The translations under genes were made by a program, and so were the position numbers. Below the pieces are notes generated by a model that worked only from the letters and a program-made list of their open reading frames with translations, did no database searches and was not told the origin of the DNA. Shown one piece after another: positions 24,896 to 33,355 of a DNA stretch of 64,000 nucleotides. Source of the stretch: Halohasta salina (GTDB taxonomy: Archaea; Halobacteriota; Halobacteria; Halobacteriales; Haloferacaceae); assembly GCF_024178165.1 (NCBI RefSeq), contig NZ_JAMZIE010000001.1:724122-788121 (forward strand), written 5' to 3'. Within the stretch, counting starts at the first letter, position 1. Every line of letters starts with the position of its first letter.

Positions 24896-26272
24896 TTACC
24901 AGTATGGACCCTCGGTGCGTCGACCGTCCTCGCGGGTCCGGCCCGGCTCGTCGTCGAGGACCGCCGCCGGCGGCTCCCACGGCGACTCGATCGCCGGCAA
25001 CGGTTCGTCGACCGTCGGGAGCTGCCAGTGGTCGAGAGAGCCCCGGATCCGGGTTCGGTCGCCGTCGACGGCCACGCGGAGCGTCGGGGTCAGTGTGCCG
25101 GCGAACTGCCGGCGCTGTTCGGCCGGCGACATGGCGGCGATGCCGTCGAGGGAGTCGCCGTCGAAGTCGGGATAGTTGAGGAAGCTCGTCACGAGCAGTT
25201 CGTCGTCGTGGCCGACCGCCAGCCACGAGTAGGCCTGAAACGGTGCGGTCGCCGGGTTGGTCACGACCAGTCCCGAACCGTTCAGCGGACGGTAGTCGCC
25301 ACACAGCGAGTCGGCGACGAAGCCGTACAGCGCGTCGTAGCCAGCGCGTCCAGGCGCGAAGGTGTCGACGTGACTGGAGACGAAGAGGTAGTAGCGGCCC
25401 TCGTCGACGACGACGTGGGGGCGTTCGATCTCCTGATTGACACAGACGCTGTCGAAGATCGGCGGGCGGAACTCCCACTCTAGGGGGTCGCCGGTCGGCG
25501 AGACCGCGCGGCCGACACAGCCGTTGAACGCCTGTTTGGCGGCGTCGCCGCCGCAGGCGTCGGCCGCCGCCGGGGTGTTGGACTCGAACAGCAGATGACA
25601 CCGGCCGGTCGCGGGATCCTCGAAGAACCACGGATCCCGGAAGGTGTAGGTCATCGCACCGGCCTGCGCTTGGGTCTCGTAGTAAGTGCCGTCGGGCTCC
25701 AAGAGGATCTCGTGGGTCCACGGCCCCTCGATGGTCGGACCGGCGCTGGCCGACTCGTCGACCGATTCGCTGGCCGAACCGTCCGCGTCGTCGACCGACT
25801 CATCGGCGTCGACCTCGACCCGACCGCCGTGGGCGACCGCGAGCCGCTGGGAGTCGGTCACCGCGTCGGCCGCCGGGTCGCCGGCGGCCGTATAGAACAG
25901 GTAACAGTCATCGCCGTCGAGGAGCGCCGAGCCGGCCCACTGGCGAGTGCCGAGGCCCGTCTCGAAGACCGGGCCACGGTCGACCCACTGGCGGCCGTCA
26001 CGGGAGACGAAGTACCGATGGGTGGCGATGTCGTGGCGTTCGCCCGGCGTCACGTCGGCCGGCGCGGTCAGCGCGATCAGGATCCGCCAGCCATCGATGG
26101 TTGCGATCGTGCCGTCCCGGCTCCGGAGGGGCCACGAATCCCAGACGTGGTAGTCGGGAGCAGGGTCGGTCGCCGGGCGGTCAGTCGGCGGGGCGACGGT
26201 GCCGGGTGTGCGTTCGATGGGGCCTGCGGGCTCCCAGCGGGGCCACTCCCGGTCGGCGAGGTCCTCGTTCAT
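24896..26272 (-). CDS. GH68 family fructosidase/fructosyltransferase, cytoplasmic
   Basis: A 458-residue protein with the GH68 (levansucrase, inulosucrase, beta-fructofuranosidase) active site: nucleophile Asp45 in VWDSWPLR, transition-state stabiliser Asp213 in TFRDPWFFED, and acid/base Glu283 in QEIERPHV. An acidic Ser-rich loop lies at 155-178. No signal peptide or Tat motif is present, so it acts inside the cell on imported sugar, more likely as a sucrose or oligofructoside hydrolase than as a polymer-forming levansucrase. Its start overlaps the fructokinase stop (ATGA), so the product fructose is phosphorylated by its operon partner. Confidence 0.85.
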   Translation of the reverse strand: MNEDLADREWPRWEPAGPIERTPGTVAPPTDRPATDPAPDYHVWDSWPLRSRDGTIATIDGWRILIALTAPADVTPGERHDIATHRYFVSRDGRQWVDRGPVFETGLGTRQWAGSALLDGDDCYLFYTAAGDPAADAVTDSQRLAVAHGGRVEVDADESVDDADGSASESVDESASAGPTIEGPWTHEILLEPDGTYYETQAQAGAMTYTFRDPWFFEDPATGRCHLLFESNTPAAADACGGDAAKQAFNGCVGRAVSPTGDPLEWEFRPPIFDSVCVNQEIERPHVVVDEGRYYLFVSSHVDTFAPGRAGYDALYGFVADSLCGDYRPLNGSGLVVTNPATAPFQAYSWLAVGHDDELLVTSFLNYPDFDGDSLDGIAAMSPAEQRRQFAGTLTPTLRVAVDGDRTRIRGSLDHWQLPTVDEPLPAIESPWEPPAAVLDDEPGRTREDGRRTEGPYW

Positions 26273-27225
26273 GGCTCCTCGTAGCGTTCGTCGACGGTTG
26301 CTCGGTCGGGCAGGGCGGCCATCGCGCCGGCGGCGGTCGTCGAGACCGCGGCGACCGCGTTGGCGAACGCCAGCGCCGACTCGGGATCAGTCGGGCCGTC
26401 GCCCTCCGCGAGGGCGGCGAGCGTCCCCGCGAGGAAGGCGTCGCCCGCGCCGGTGGTGTCGGTGGCATCGAGATCGTAGCCGGCGTGATGCCACTCGCCG
26501 GCCCCCCACGGCGAGTCGGGGCCGGCGACGAGGCGGGCCCCCTTGCTGCCCTCGGTTACGAGCACGGTGTCAGGACCCATATCGAGCAACTGATCGGCGA
26601 ACCCCGCCTCGGCGTCGAGTAGCGCCGTCGACGCGAAGTCCTCACGGGTCGCTTTCAGCAGGTCGGTCCGCAGGAGCATCCGTTCGAGGGTCAACGCGAG
26701 GTCGTCGTCCCATAGTTCGGGACGGGTGTTGGGGTCGAAGACGATCCGACAGCCCGCCTCGCGGGCCCGGTCGACCAGTTCGAACACCGCCGAGCGGGCG
26801 GGTTCGGCCGACAGCGCCACGCCACCGACGACCAGCCAGTCGGCCGCCGCCAGCGCCGTCGTGTCGACGACGTCGGTCTGGAGCACCGTGTCGGCGGTCC
26901 GCTCGCGGTGGAAGCTGAACTCGCGGTCGCCGTCGGCGGCGTGGCTGACGAACGCCAGCGCCGTCGGGTTGTCGACCCGCGTAATAAACGCCTCAGGGAT
27001 CCCCTCCGCGGCGAGGCGGTCGGCCAAAAAGTCGCCGAAGGGATCGGTCGACAGCGTGGTACAGAGTCCGGGCGTCTCGCCGAGTCTGGCCAGCCCGACG
27101 GCGACGTTGGCCGGCGCGCCGCCGGCCCGGCGGTGGAACGTCTCGACCCCCGAGAGGGGGCCCGCGGTATCGGGGATGAAGTCGATCAACGTCTCGCCGG
27201 CTACGAGAATCGAGTGCTCGGTCAT
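26269..27225 (-). CDS. PfkB family sugar kinase, probable fructokinase
   Basis: A 318-residue ribokinase-family kinase. The N-terminal GGAPANVAVGLARLG and the C-terminal catalytic DTTGAGDAFLAGTLAA motifs are intact, with the base Asp in GAGD. Position next to a GH68 enzyme favours fructose as substrate, giving fructose 6-phosphate; other hexoses or 2-keto sugars remain possible. It is the first gene of the two-gene unit. A 6-8-6 palindrome and a TATA box lie in the 120 bases upstream. Confidence 0.83.
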   Translation of the reverse strand: MTEHSILVAGETLIDFIPDTAGPLSGVETFHRRAGGAPANVAVGLARLGETPGLCTTLSTDPFGDFLADRLAAEGIPEAFITRVDNPTALAFVSHAADGDREFSFHRERTADTVLQTDVVDTTALAAADWLVVGGVALSAEPARSAVFELVDRAREAGCRIVFDPNTRPELWDDDLALTLERMLLRTDLLKATREDFASTALLDAEAGFADQLLDMGPDTVLVTEGSKGARLVAGPDSPWGAGEWHHAGYDLDATDTTGAGDAFLAGTLAALAEGDGPTDPESALAFANAVAAVSTTAAGAMAALPDRATVDERYEEP

Positions 27226-27280
27226 CGGTCCGTCCAGTGGTCGCGGTCAGTCGGTGAGGGGTCGGTCGGCTGGTCTCGCA

Positions 27281-27300
27281 TGATAGCCAACGGTCTATCA
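27281..27300 (-). promoter_or_regulatory. Palindrome TGATAG-N8-CTATCA at the fructokinase promoter
   Basis: TGATAG (27281-27286) and CTATCA (27295-27300) are a perfect 6-base inverted repeat with an 8-base spacer. In the direction of the gene it lies just downstream of a TTTATTA TATA box (27307-27313), over the expected transcription start. A protein bound there would block transcription, so it is a candidate operator for the adjacent TrmB-type regulator. Confidence 0.55.
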
Positions 27301-27345
27301 CGGTCGATAATAAAGCCTGAAGATATACAATCGGTGTTGTAAACG

Positions 27346-28434
27346 CTATATCGACCGACCGAGGTCGACCGGGGCGTCGGCGTCCTCGACGACGATCCGG
27401 GTGGCTTCGATGTCCTCGATGATCGCCCCCCAGCCGCCGACGCTGACTTCGCCGTCGTCGGTCTCGACGTAGAGAGTGGCTTGGCCGGCGACCTGCGAGT
27501 GGCTGTCGCCCGTGTCGATACTGGTCGCGTACTCGGTGTCGGTGACGGTACCGGTACAGGAGACGGGTTCGCCGGTGTCTGTGTCGTTGCCCTCGATACT
27601 GACCGCTACGGTGACGCCGTCGTCGACCACCGGGGCGATGTCGGCGACCAGCCGCCGGATGTCGACGTATTCGATCGGGAGGTCGGTGGGCCGCTCGGAG
27701 TAGATCGTCTCGCAGTGTTCCCAGAGGCTGGCGAGGAAGTACCAGTGGAAGACGTAGCTGTGGGTTCGGTCGTCGACGAGGATCCCGTACTGGTCTACCG
27801 CGTCAGGGTGGTGGAAAAAGCAGGTCTGCTGGCGGTCGACGAGGGCGACGAAGGGCGACGGCAGCCGGCGGGCTCGGACTTCTCGGGCGATCCCCTCGAA
27901 GGTGTCGGCCGCCGGCAGGGCCTCGCTGTCGGCGGTGTGGAGCGAGAGATGGACCGCCACGCCGCGGTCGTGGGCCGCCCGGAGCGCCGGCCGGAGCGCC
28001 GTAATGTCGTCGAGGCTGGCCGAGAGGTGGATCTGGTGGGTCGCGTCCTCGATGAACTGTCGGGTTCGGTCCAGCACGGTCTCGAAGCGCTTGACGATGC
28101 TGACCTTGTTGTGTTTGAGTTCGGGCTGTTCCCACCGGGTCTCGATCTCCTCGGCGGCGGCTTCGAACTGATCGGCCCGGTCTCGGAGGTCCGCCAACAC
28201 CGCTTCGGGATCGTGAGCCCGCGCCTGCAGGGTGTCCTGCTCGTAGGTCTCGGCGTACCCACGGTCGGCCAGCGACCGAAGCACGTCGTAGATTCGGGGG
28301 CCGGGGACCCCGCTTTCGTCGGCGATCTCGGTCGCCGAAGCCGTCCCCAACTCCAGCAGGGTAGCGTACACCTGCGCCTCGTAGGGCGAGAGCCCCGCTT
28401 CCTCCAAGACAGATATGAACCGTTCGGTGTCCAT
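27346..28434 (-). CDS. TrmB family sugar-responsive transcriptional regulator
   Basis: A 362-residue regulator. Residues 8-75 are the winged helix (LSPYEAQVYATLLELGTASATEIADESGVPGPRIYDVLRSL, in segments), then a helical linker, a PLD-like fold segment (HLSASLDDITALRPAL) and the TrmB sugar-binding C-terminal domain. TrmB proteins repress or activate sugar genes depending on the bound sugar. Its place between the importer and the GH68-kinase unit makes it the likely cassette regulator. A CTTTAGG TATA box near 28461 predicts a leaderless mRNA starting at this ATG. Confidence 0.87.
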   Translation of the reverse strand: MDTERFISVLEEAGLSPYEAQVYATLLELGTASATEIADESGVPGPRIYDVLRSLADRGYAETYEQDTLQARAHDPEAVLADLRDRADQFEAAAEEIETRWEQPELKHNKVSIVKRFETVLDRTRQFIEDATHQIHLSASLDDITALRPALRAAHDRGVAVHLSLHTADSEALPAADTFEGIAREVRARRLPSPFVALVDRQQTCFFHHPDAVDQYGILVDDRTHSYVFHWYFLASLWEHCETIYSERPTDLPIEYVDIRRLVADIAPVVDDGVTVAVSIEGNDTDTGEPVSCTGTVTDTEYATSIDTGDSHSQVAGQATLYVETDDGEVSVGGWGAIIEDIEATRIVVEDADAPVDLGRSI

Positions 28435-28569
28435 TGGTTGCCGGATGGTATCGACACACCTAAAGAATTCGTCATTCGTCGTCGGCCCAGCCCGCCGGCT
28501 ACCGGTGAGGCCGCCGGCTCGGTCCCGCCGGACGGCCGGTCGACCCCGCGCGCACTGCGAGGATCGTCG

Positions 28570-29760
28570 TCAGTCGTCGGATTCGGCTTCGGCGTCCGCG
28601 CTGGTGGTGCCGGTGTCGACCCGAACGGGCTCGGCCAGCCCGTGGGCGAGTGCCTCCTCCGTATCGGCGTCGAACAGATGGAGGTTCGTCTTATCGAAGA
28701 CCACTGAGAGCTGCTGGTCTGCCTCCACTGGGGTCTCGGGACCGACGTTCATCAGGATCTGGCCGCTGGCGCTGGGGTCTTCCATGTCGACGGTTTCGCC
28801 CCGACTGGTGACGAGATAGACGAAGATCTCGTCGCCCATCGGCTCCATCACGTCGGTGTAGGTCTCGACCGGCGCGGTCACCTCGCCGACGGCGTTCTCG
28901 ACCGGGATCACGTGCTCCGGGCGCACGCCGAGGGTCACGTCCTGACCGGTCGAGACGCCAATGGCGGCTGGATCGAATTCGACGTCGACACGTCCAGACT
29001 CGGACTCGAAGCCGGTCGGGGTGATCTCGCCCCTCATGAAGTTCATCGCGGGCGAGCCGATGAAGCCAGCGACAAAGCGGTTCGCCGGCTCGTGGTAACA
29101 CGTCAGCGGCGGGTCGATCTGCTGGAGTCGACCGTCGTTGATGACGGCGATCCGGTTGGACATCGTCATCGCCTGGGCCTGATCGTGGGTGACGTAGACG
29201 ATGGTCGTATCCAGTTTGCTGTGGAGCCGCTGGAGTTGGGTCCGCATGTGGACCCGGAGTTCGGCGTCGAGATTCGCGAGGGGTTCGTCCATCAGGAACA
29301 CGTCGGGCTCCCGGACGATGGCGCGGGCGATGGCGACACGCTGGCGCTGGCCGCCGGACATCTCGCTGGGCATCCGGTCTAACATCCCGTTGAGTTGGAC
29401 GGTGTCGGCGGCCTCTTCGACGCGTCGATCCATCTCCGCTTTGTCGAAGTCCCGCAACTGGAGGCCGAAGGAGATGTTGTCGTAGACGTCCTTGTGGGGG
29501 AACAGCGCGATGTTCTGGAACACCATCGCGATCCCCCGGTCCTTCGGCGGGAGGGCCGTCACGTCACGCTCGCCAATTCGAATGGTTCCCGAGGTGGGTT
29601 TGGTCAACCCCGCGATCATCTCGATCGTGGTCGACTTCCCACAGCCCGAGGGGCCGACGAGCGTGACGAACTCGCCGTCCCTGATGTCGAGGTTCATGTT
29701 CTCTATCGCGACGTCGCTACCGTACTCTTTTCTGATGTTCTGGAGGGTGATGGTTGCCAT
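28570..29760 (-). CDS. Sugar ABC transporter ATP-binding protein (MalK/UgpC type)
   Basis: A 396-residue ATPase with Walker A GPSGCGKST, Q-loop MVFQNIALFPH, signature MSGGQRQR, Walker B VFLMDEPLANLD and switch His in YVTHDQAQAMT. The C-terminal 150 residues form the OB/TOBE regulatory domain found in carbohydrate importers (LGVRPEHV). It powers the two permeases upstream; the permease stop and this ATG share one base (TAATG). An acidic tail ends the protein. Confidence 0.9.
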   Translation of the reverse strand: MATITLQNIRKEYGSDVAIENMNLDIRDGEFVTLVGPSGCGKSTTIEMIAGLTKPTSGTIRIGERDVTALPPKDRGIAMVFQNIALFPHKDVYDNISFGLQLRDFDKAEMDRRVEEAADTVQLNGMLDRMPSEMSGGQRQRVAIARAIVREPDVFLMDEPLANLDAELRVHMRTQLQRLHSKLDTTIVYVTHDQAQAMTMSNRIAVINDGRLQQIDPPLTCYHEPANRFVAGFIGSPAMNFMRGEITPTGFESESGRVDVEFDPAAIGVSTGQDVTLGVRPEHVIPVENAVGEVTAPVETYTDVMEPMGDEIFVYLVTSRGETVDMEDPSASGQILMNVGPETPVEADQQLSVVFDKTNLHLFDADTEEALAHGLAEPVRVDTGTTSADAEAESDD

Positions 29761-30698
29761 TATTCTTTCAGTGCTCCGGAGGTGAGTCCGCTGACGATCT
29801 TTTCCTGTGCGACGACCACGAGGATCGCCACGGGGACGACCGCGACGATGCTGGCGGCCGCCATCAGGTCGTACCGGATCTGGAACTGCGACTGGTAGGA
29901 GATGATGCCGTCGACGATCGGGGCCCAGTCTTGGGCCTGTGCGCCGGTCATCAGGAACGAAAAGAAGAACTCGTTGTAGACCGCGATGAACGTCAGGATG
30001 CCTGCCGTGGCGACGCCAGGGGCCGACAGCGGGACGATCACGCGGAACAGCGCGCCGAGCCGGGTCGTCCCCTCGATGCGGGCGGCGTCTTCGAGTCCGT
30101 CGGGGATCTGCCCGTAAAAGGTGGTGAGGATGAAGATCGCCAGCGGCATGAAGATCGCACTCAGCGGGATGACGACGCCGCCGGGCGTGCTGTACAGTTC
30201 GGGTGGCGTCAGCCCGAGGAAGGAGATCTGCTGGCTAAACAGTTGGAACAGCGGGATGAAGAACGAGGCCGGAGGGAAGAAGCTGATCACGAGGACGGTC
30301 AACAGCAGCGTCCGCTTGCCCCGGAACTGGAGTCGACCGAAGGCGTAGCCCGCGAGGCTGGCGATGATCAACACGAAGATCGTCGTCAGCGTCGCGAACA
30401 CGAAGCTGTTGAACAGGTAGAGATGCAGTGGGATCTGCTGGAAGATCTCGACAAAGGATCCGGGGTCGAACCCCGTCGGCAGCAGGCCGACGCCTTCGCT
30501 GACGCGGTTGCTATCCGACAGCGCGATCATCGTCAGCCAGTACAGCGGGAACAGCGTCGTCAGCAGGAAGAAGATCACCACGACGAAGAACATCGCGCGG
30601 TAGACCTTCTCCGGGTTCTTGATCGCGCTGTCGACCCAGTTGGTGAACGCACCGCGGGGTTCGTCGTCGGGACGCTCCTGCTGTGTCGCTTGACTCAT
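29760..30698 (-). CDS. Sugar ABC transporter permease 2 (MalG type)
   Basis: A 312-residue permease starting MSQATQQERP. It has six membrane helices and the cytoplasmic EAA loop DGLEDAARIEGTTRLGALFRVIVPLSAPG that docks to the ATPase. The start is chosen because it overlaps the stop of the first permease (ATGA at 30695-30698). This is the MalG-like half of the carbohydrate importer. Confidence 0.88.
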   Translation of the reverse strand: MSQATQQERPDDEPRGAFTNWVDSAIKNPEKVYRAMFFVVVIFFLLTTLFPLYWLTMIALSDSNRVSEGVGLLPTGFDPGSFVEIFQQIPLHLYLFNSFVFATLTTIFVLIIASLAGYAFGRLQFRGKRTLLLTVLVISFFPPASFFIPLFQLFSQQISFLGLTPPELYSTPGGVVIPLSAIFMPLAIFILTTFYGQIPDGLEDAARIEGTTRLGALFRVIVPLSAPGVATAGILTFIAVYNEFFFSFLMTGAQAQDWAPIVDGIISYQSQFQIRYDLMAAASIVAVVPVAILVVVAQEKIVSGLTSGALKE

Positions 30699-31687
30699 TG
30701 GTAGGACCCCCGTGGACTCAGCTTGAGTGCGACCAGATAGCCGACGATCACCAGCGCGATGATCGTCGCCGTGAGGAAGGCGATCGTCGCCGCAGAGGCG
30801 TAGGCCTGGGTGGTGCCGAACATGGTGTCGACGACCAGACACGACAGCGAGGGCACGGTGCCGCAGCCAGCCCCCGATGCTTCGATGATGCCGTAGATGC
30901 GCATGGCGTCGATGGTCCGGAACAGCATGGCGACCATCAGTGCCGGGAAGATCAGCGGCAGGGTGATGTGGCGGAACCGCTGGAGCGGCGATGCGCCAGC
31001 GACCTCCGCGACGTCGTAGAGGCTCTTGTCGACGCTCTGCATCCCCGCGAGGATGAGCAGCGCCATGAACGCCGAGGTCTTCCAGATGTCGGCGACAGTG
31101 ACGATCACGAACGCGTTCGAACTACTGGTCAGGGGGTTCGAGCCGAAGAGGCCGATCCACTGGAGTGGGTCCGAGAGGAACCCCACGGAGGGGTTGAACA
31201 GCAGGAAGAACAGCATCCCCTGAATGACGATCGCGATTGCCCACGGGAGGATGATCGAGACGCGAACCCAGCGTCGACCGCGGTACTCCTTCGACATGAT
31301 GTAGGCCTGTCCGAACCCGATTAGCGTCTCGAAGACGACACTGAGGATCGCGAACGCGAGGGTGACCAGCAGCGCCTGGCGGAAAAACGGGGTACCGCCG
31401 GTGAAATCGATCAGCGGTCGCGACAGCAGCGGGTTCTGGTTGGTGAGGACGTTCACGTAGTTTTCGAGGCCGACGAAGCCGCCGGTTTTCGCGGTGCCGA
31501 AGAGGTTGTCTTCGAACAGCGACACCCTGAACGTGCGCCACAGCGGCCACAGGGCGATCGCCGTCAGGACGGCAAACGCCGGTGCCAACAGCACGTATGC
31601 GTACGACTCCTCGCTGAGGTTCTCCATCCAGTTGAGCGAGCGCGAGACCGGACTGAAGCCGTAGCCTTGTCGTTGTTCAGTTGCCAT
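30695..31687 (-). CDS. Sugar ABC transporter permease 1 (MalF type)
   Basis: A 330-residue permease with six helices and the EAA loop (SLYDVAEVAGASPLQRFRHITLPLIFPA). It is the partner of the MalG-like permease, which starts inside its stop codon. The importer belongs to the CUT1 group that moves oligosaccharides or glycerol phosphate. It follows the binding-protein gene by 48 bases, so all four transporter genes should be one transcript. Confidence 0.88.
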   Translation of the reverse strand: MATEQRQGYGFSPVSRSLNWMENLSEESYAYVLLAPAFAVLTAIALWPLWRTFRVSLFEDNLFGTAKTGGFVGLENYVNVLTNQNPLLSRPLIDFTGGTPFFRQALLVTLAFAILSVVFETLIGFGQAYIMSKEYRGRRWVRVSIILPWAIAIVIQGMLFFLLFNPSVGFLSDPLQWIGLFGSNPLTSSSNAFVIVTVADIWKTSAFMALLILAGMQSVDKSLYDVAEVAGASPLQRFRHITLPLIFPALMVAMLFRTIDAMRIYGIIEASGAGCGTVPSLSCLVVDTMFGTTQAYASAATIAFLTATIIALVIVGYLVALKLSPRGSYQ

Positions 31688-31735
31688 GGTCGCCTCCGCT
31701 AGTGTGTGATTGGTGCATGGTTTGGGTCGACCTCG

Positions 31736-33163
31736 CTAGATGTTCTCCAACTCGCCGAGTGCGGTCGCTAAGTCGTTCATCGCCTCGGACGGCGACTTTC
31801 TGCGCTGGAGGGCGTCGTTGATCTCCTGGTAGGCCTGCTGGGTCTGTTGTGACCACACCGGCGTCACCGGCCGGGCGACCGTGTTGTCGCCCGTCAGCCG
31901 CAGGGTCTCGGTGTAGTCGCCGAAGGCCGGATGGTCGCCGGCGAGGCGTTCGACGAGATCCGGCTGATGGGGGAGAAAGCCCGGTCCGTTTAGTTGGGCT
32001 TCCTGGACTTCTTCGGAGTGGAACGCCCGGATGACCTCCAGGGTCGACTCCAGATCGGTGGTGTTGGGGTTCACCCCGATCAGCCAGCCCCCGAGTGCGG
32101 CGGCGGTCCCGCCGAGCCCGTCGTAGCGGGCCTCGCTCTCGGGCACCCCGTAGGGCATCGGCATCACACCGAGTTCCTGATCGCCGGTGAACTGGTCGTC
32201 GGCCAGTCCGATGGTGTAGACCCAGTTTCGCATCGCCACCGCGTTGGCGTCGCCGACGAACGCGCCGTCGGTCTCCTGTTCGGCCCAGCCGAACACCACG
32301 TTGGGCGAACACTGGGCAATGTCCTGGGTGGCGTCGCTGGTGCCGTGGACCATATCCCGGCCGACGTTGAGCGCCTCGATGACCGGCGGCTCCTCGACAG
32401 TGATCGGTCGCTCGCCGACCGGCCCGAAGAGGGTATCGAGCCCGCCGAAGTACGCCCCGCCGTAGGAGGACATCAGTTCGTTGAACGTACAACACGACAG
32501 TCCGGGGTAGCTGTCGGCCTGCCAGACGTAGCCGTAGTCGACGTCGGCGCCGTCGTGGACGTCGGCGACGGCGCTGCTCCACTCGGCCCACGATGGCGGA
32601 TCGGTCGACCAGCGGTCGAACTCGCTGTCGGTGTAGCCCTCCTCCCGGAACAGGTCCTTGCGGTACTGCATCGTCGGGAAGTCCGGGAAGAAGGGCAGCG
32701 CCCACAGCTCGCCGGTCTCTGGGTGGCTCCCCGTCTCGACGAGCATCTCGAAGCTCTCGGAGCGAACTCGGTCGACGAACGAGTCGTCGAGTTCGGCTTC
32801 GAGGTTGACGATGTTCTCCCGGGCGATAAACGGGATCGTCCACCCGTTGTCCATCACCATGATGTCCGGCTTCTCCTGTTGGGCATCGAGCACCGTCACG
32901 AACGATTCGGCCCGCGCGTCGGTCTCCTCGGGCCCGGCAGTGAGTTCGATACTGATGTCCTCGGGGACGCCGGCGTCGTAGAACGCCTGTACGTCGAGGT
33001 TCTGGGCGATACTCTGGTTGCCCATGATCTCGACGCCCTCGGTACCACTGCCGTAACAGCCCGCCAGCGAGGCCACGCCAGCCGTCCCGGCTACCTGGAC
33101 GAACCGACGTCTGGACAGTGGCCCTGTGGATGACTTTCGCCTTTTATTTACTTTCTTTACCAC
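31736..33163 (-). CDS. Extracellular sugar-binding lipoprotein of the ABC importer
   Basis: A solute-binding protein of about 475 residues. A Tat signal (SRRRF) and lipobox (LAGC, Cys36 in this frame) export it and anchor it outside. The body has features of the family 1 binding proteins (EELTAGPEETDARAESFVTVLDAQQEKPDIMVMD, in segments; FPDFPTMQYRKDLF; GPGFLPHQ). The GTG at 33163 is chosen because a TATA box (33194-33201) ends about 30 bases upstream; in-frame codons at 33193, 33208 and 33328 would place part of the protein on or before the promoter. It supplies the importer with sugar. Confidence 0.85.
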   Translation of the reverse strand: MVKKVNKRRKSSTGPLSRRRFVQVAGTAGVASLAGCYGSGTEGVEIMGNQSIAQNLDVQAFYDAGVPEDISIELTAGPEETDARAESFVTVLDAQQEKPDIMVMDNGWTIPFIARENIVNLEAELDDSFVDRVRSESFEMLVETGSHPETGELWALPFFPDFPTMQYRKDLFREEGYTDSEFDRWSTDPPSWAEWSSAVADVHDGADVDYGYVWQADSYPGLSCCTFNELMSSYGGAYFGGLDTLFGPVGERPITVEEPPVIEALNVGRDMVHGTSDATQDIAQCSPNVVFGWAEQETDGAFVGDANAVAMRNWVYTIGLADDQFTGDQELGVMPMPYGVPESEARYDGLGGTAAALGGWLIGVNPNTTDLESTLEVIRAFHSEEVQEAQLNGPGFLPHQPDLVERLAGDHPAFGDYTETLRLTGDNTVARPVTPVWSQQTQQAYQEINDALQRRKSPSEAMNDLATALGELENI

Positions 33164-33181
33164 AGTGAATAGAGATACCAC

Positions 33182-33201
33182 ATGATTAATCATAAATATT
33201 T
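33182..33201 (-). promoter_or_regulatory. TATA box with adjoining 12-base palindrome, ABC importer promoter
   Basis: ATGATTAATCAT (33182-33193) is a perfect palindrome that starts where the TATA element AAATATTTAT ends (33194-33201, minus direction). It is well placed to be an operator for the importer operon. It differs from the palindrome at the fructokinase promoter, so either the regulator tolerates variation or two regulators act. Confidence 0.55.
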
Positions 33202-33355
33202 TTGCCATCAGTTTCAATATTGCGACCCGTATATCTGAACTGACAGTTACGGCTTCGTCGGCTGGGCTTGCCCCCACGAGCGCGCGCAGCATCCCTCGCG
33301 ACTCGCGGCCGGGAAACACGCCGGACATATCAACGTCCGCGATAAGGGACTGCTA

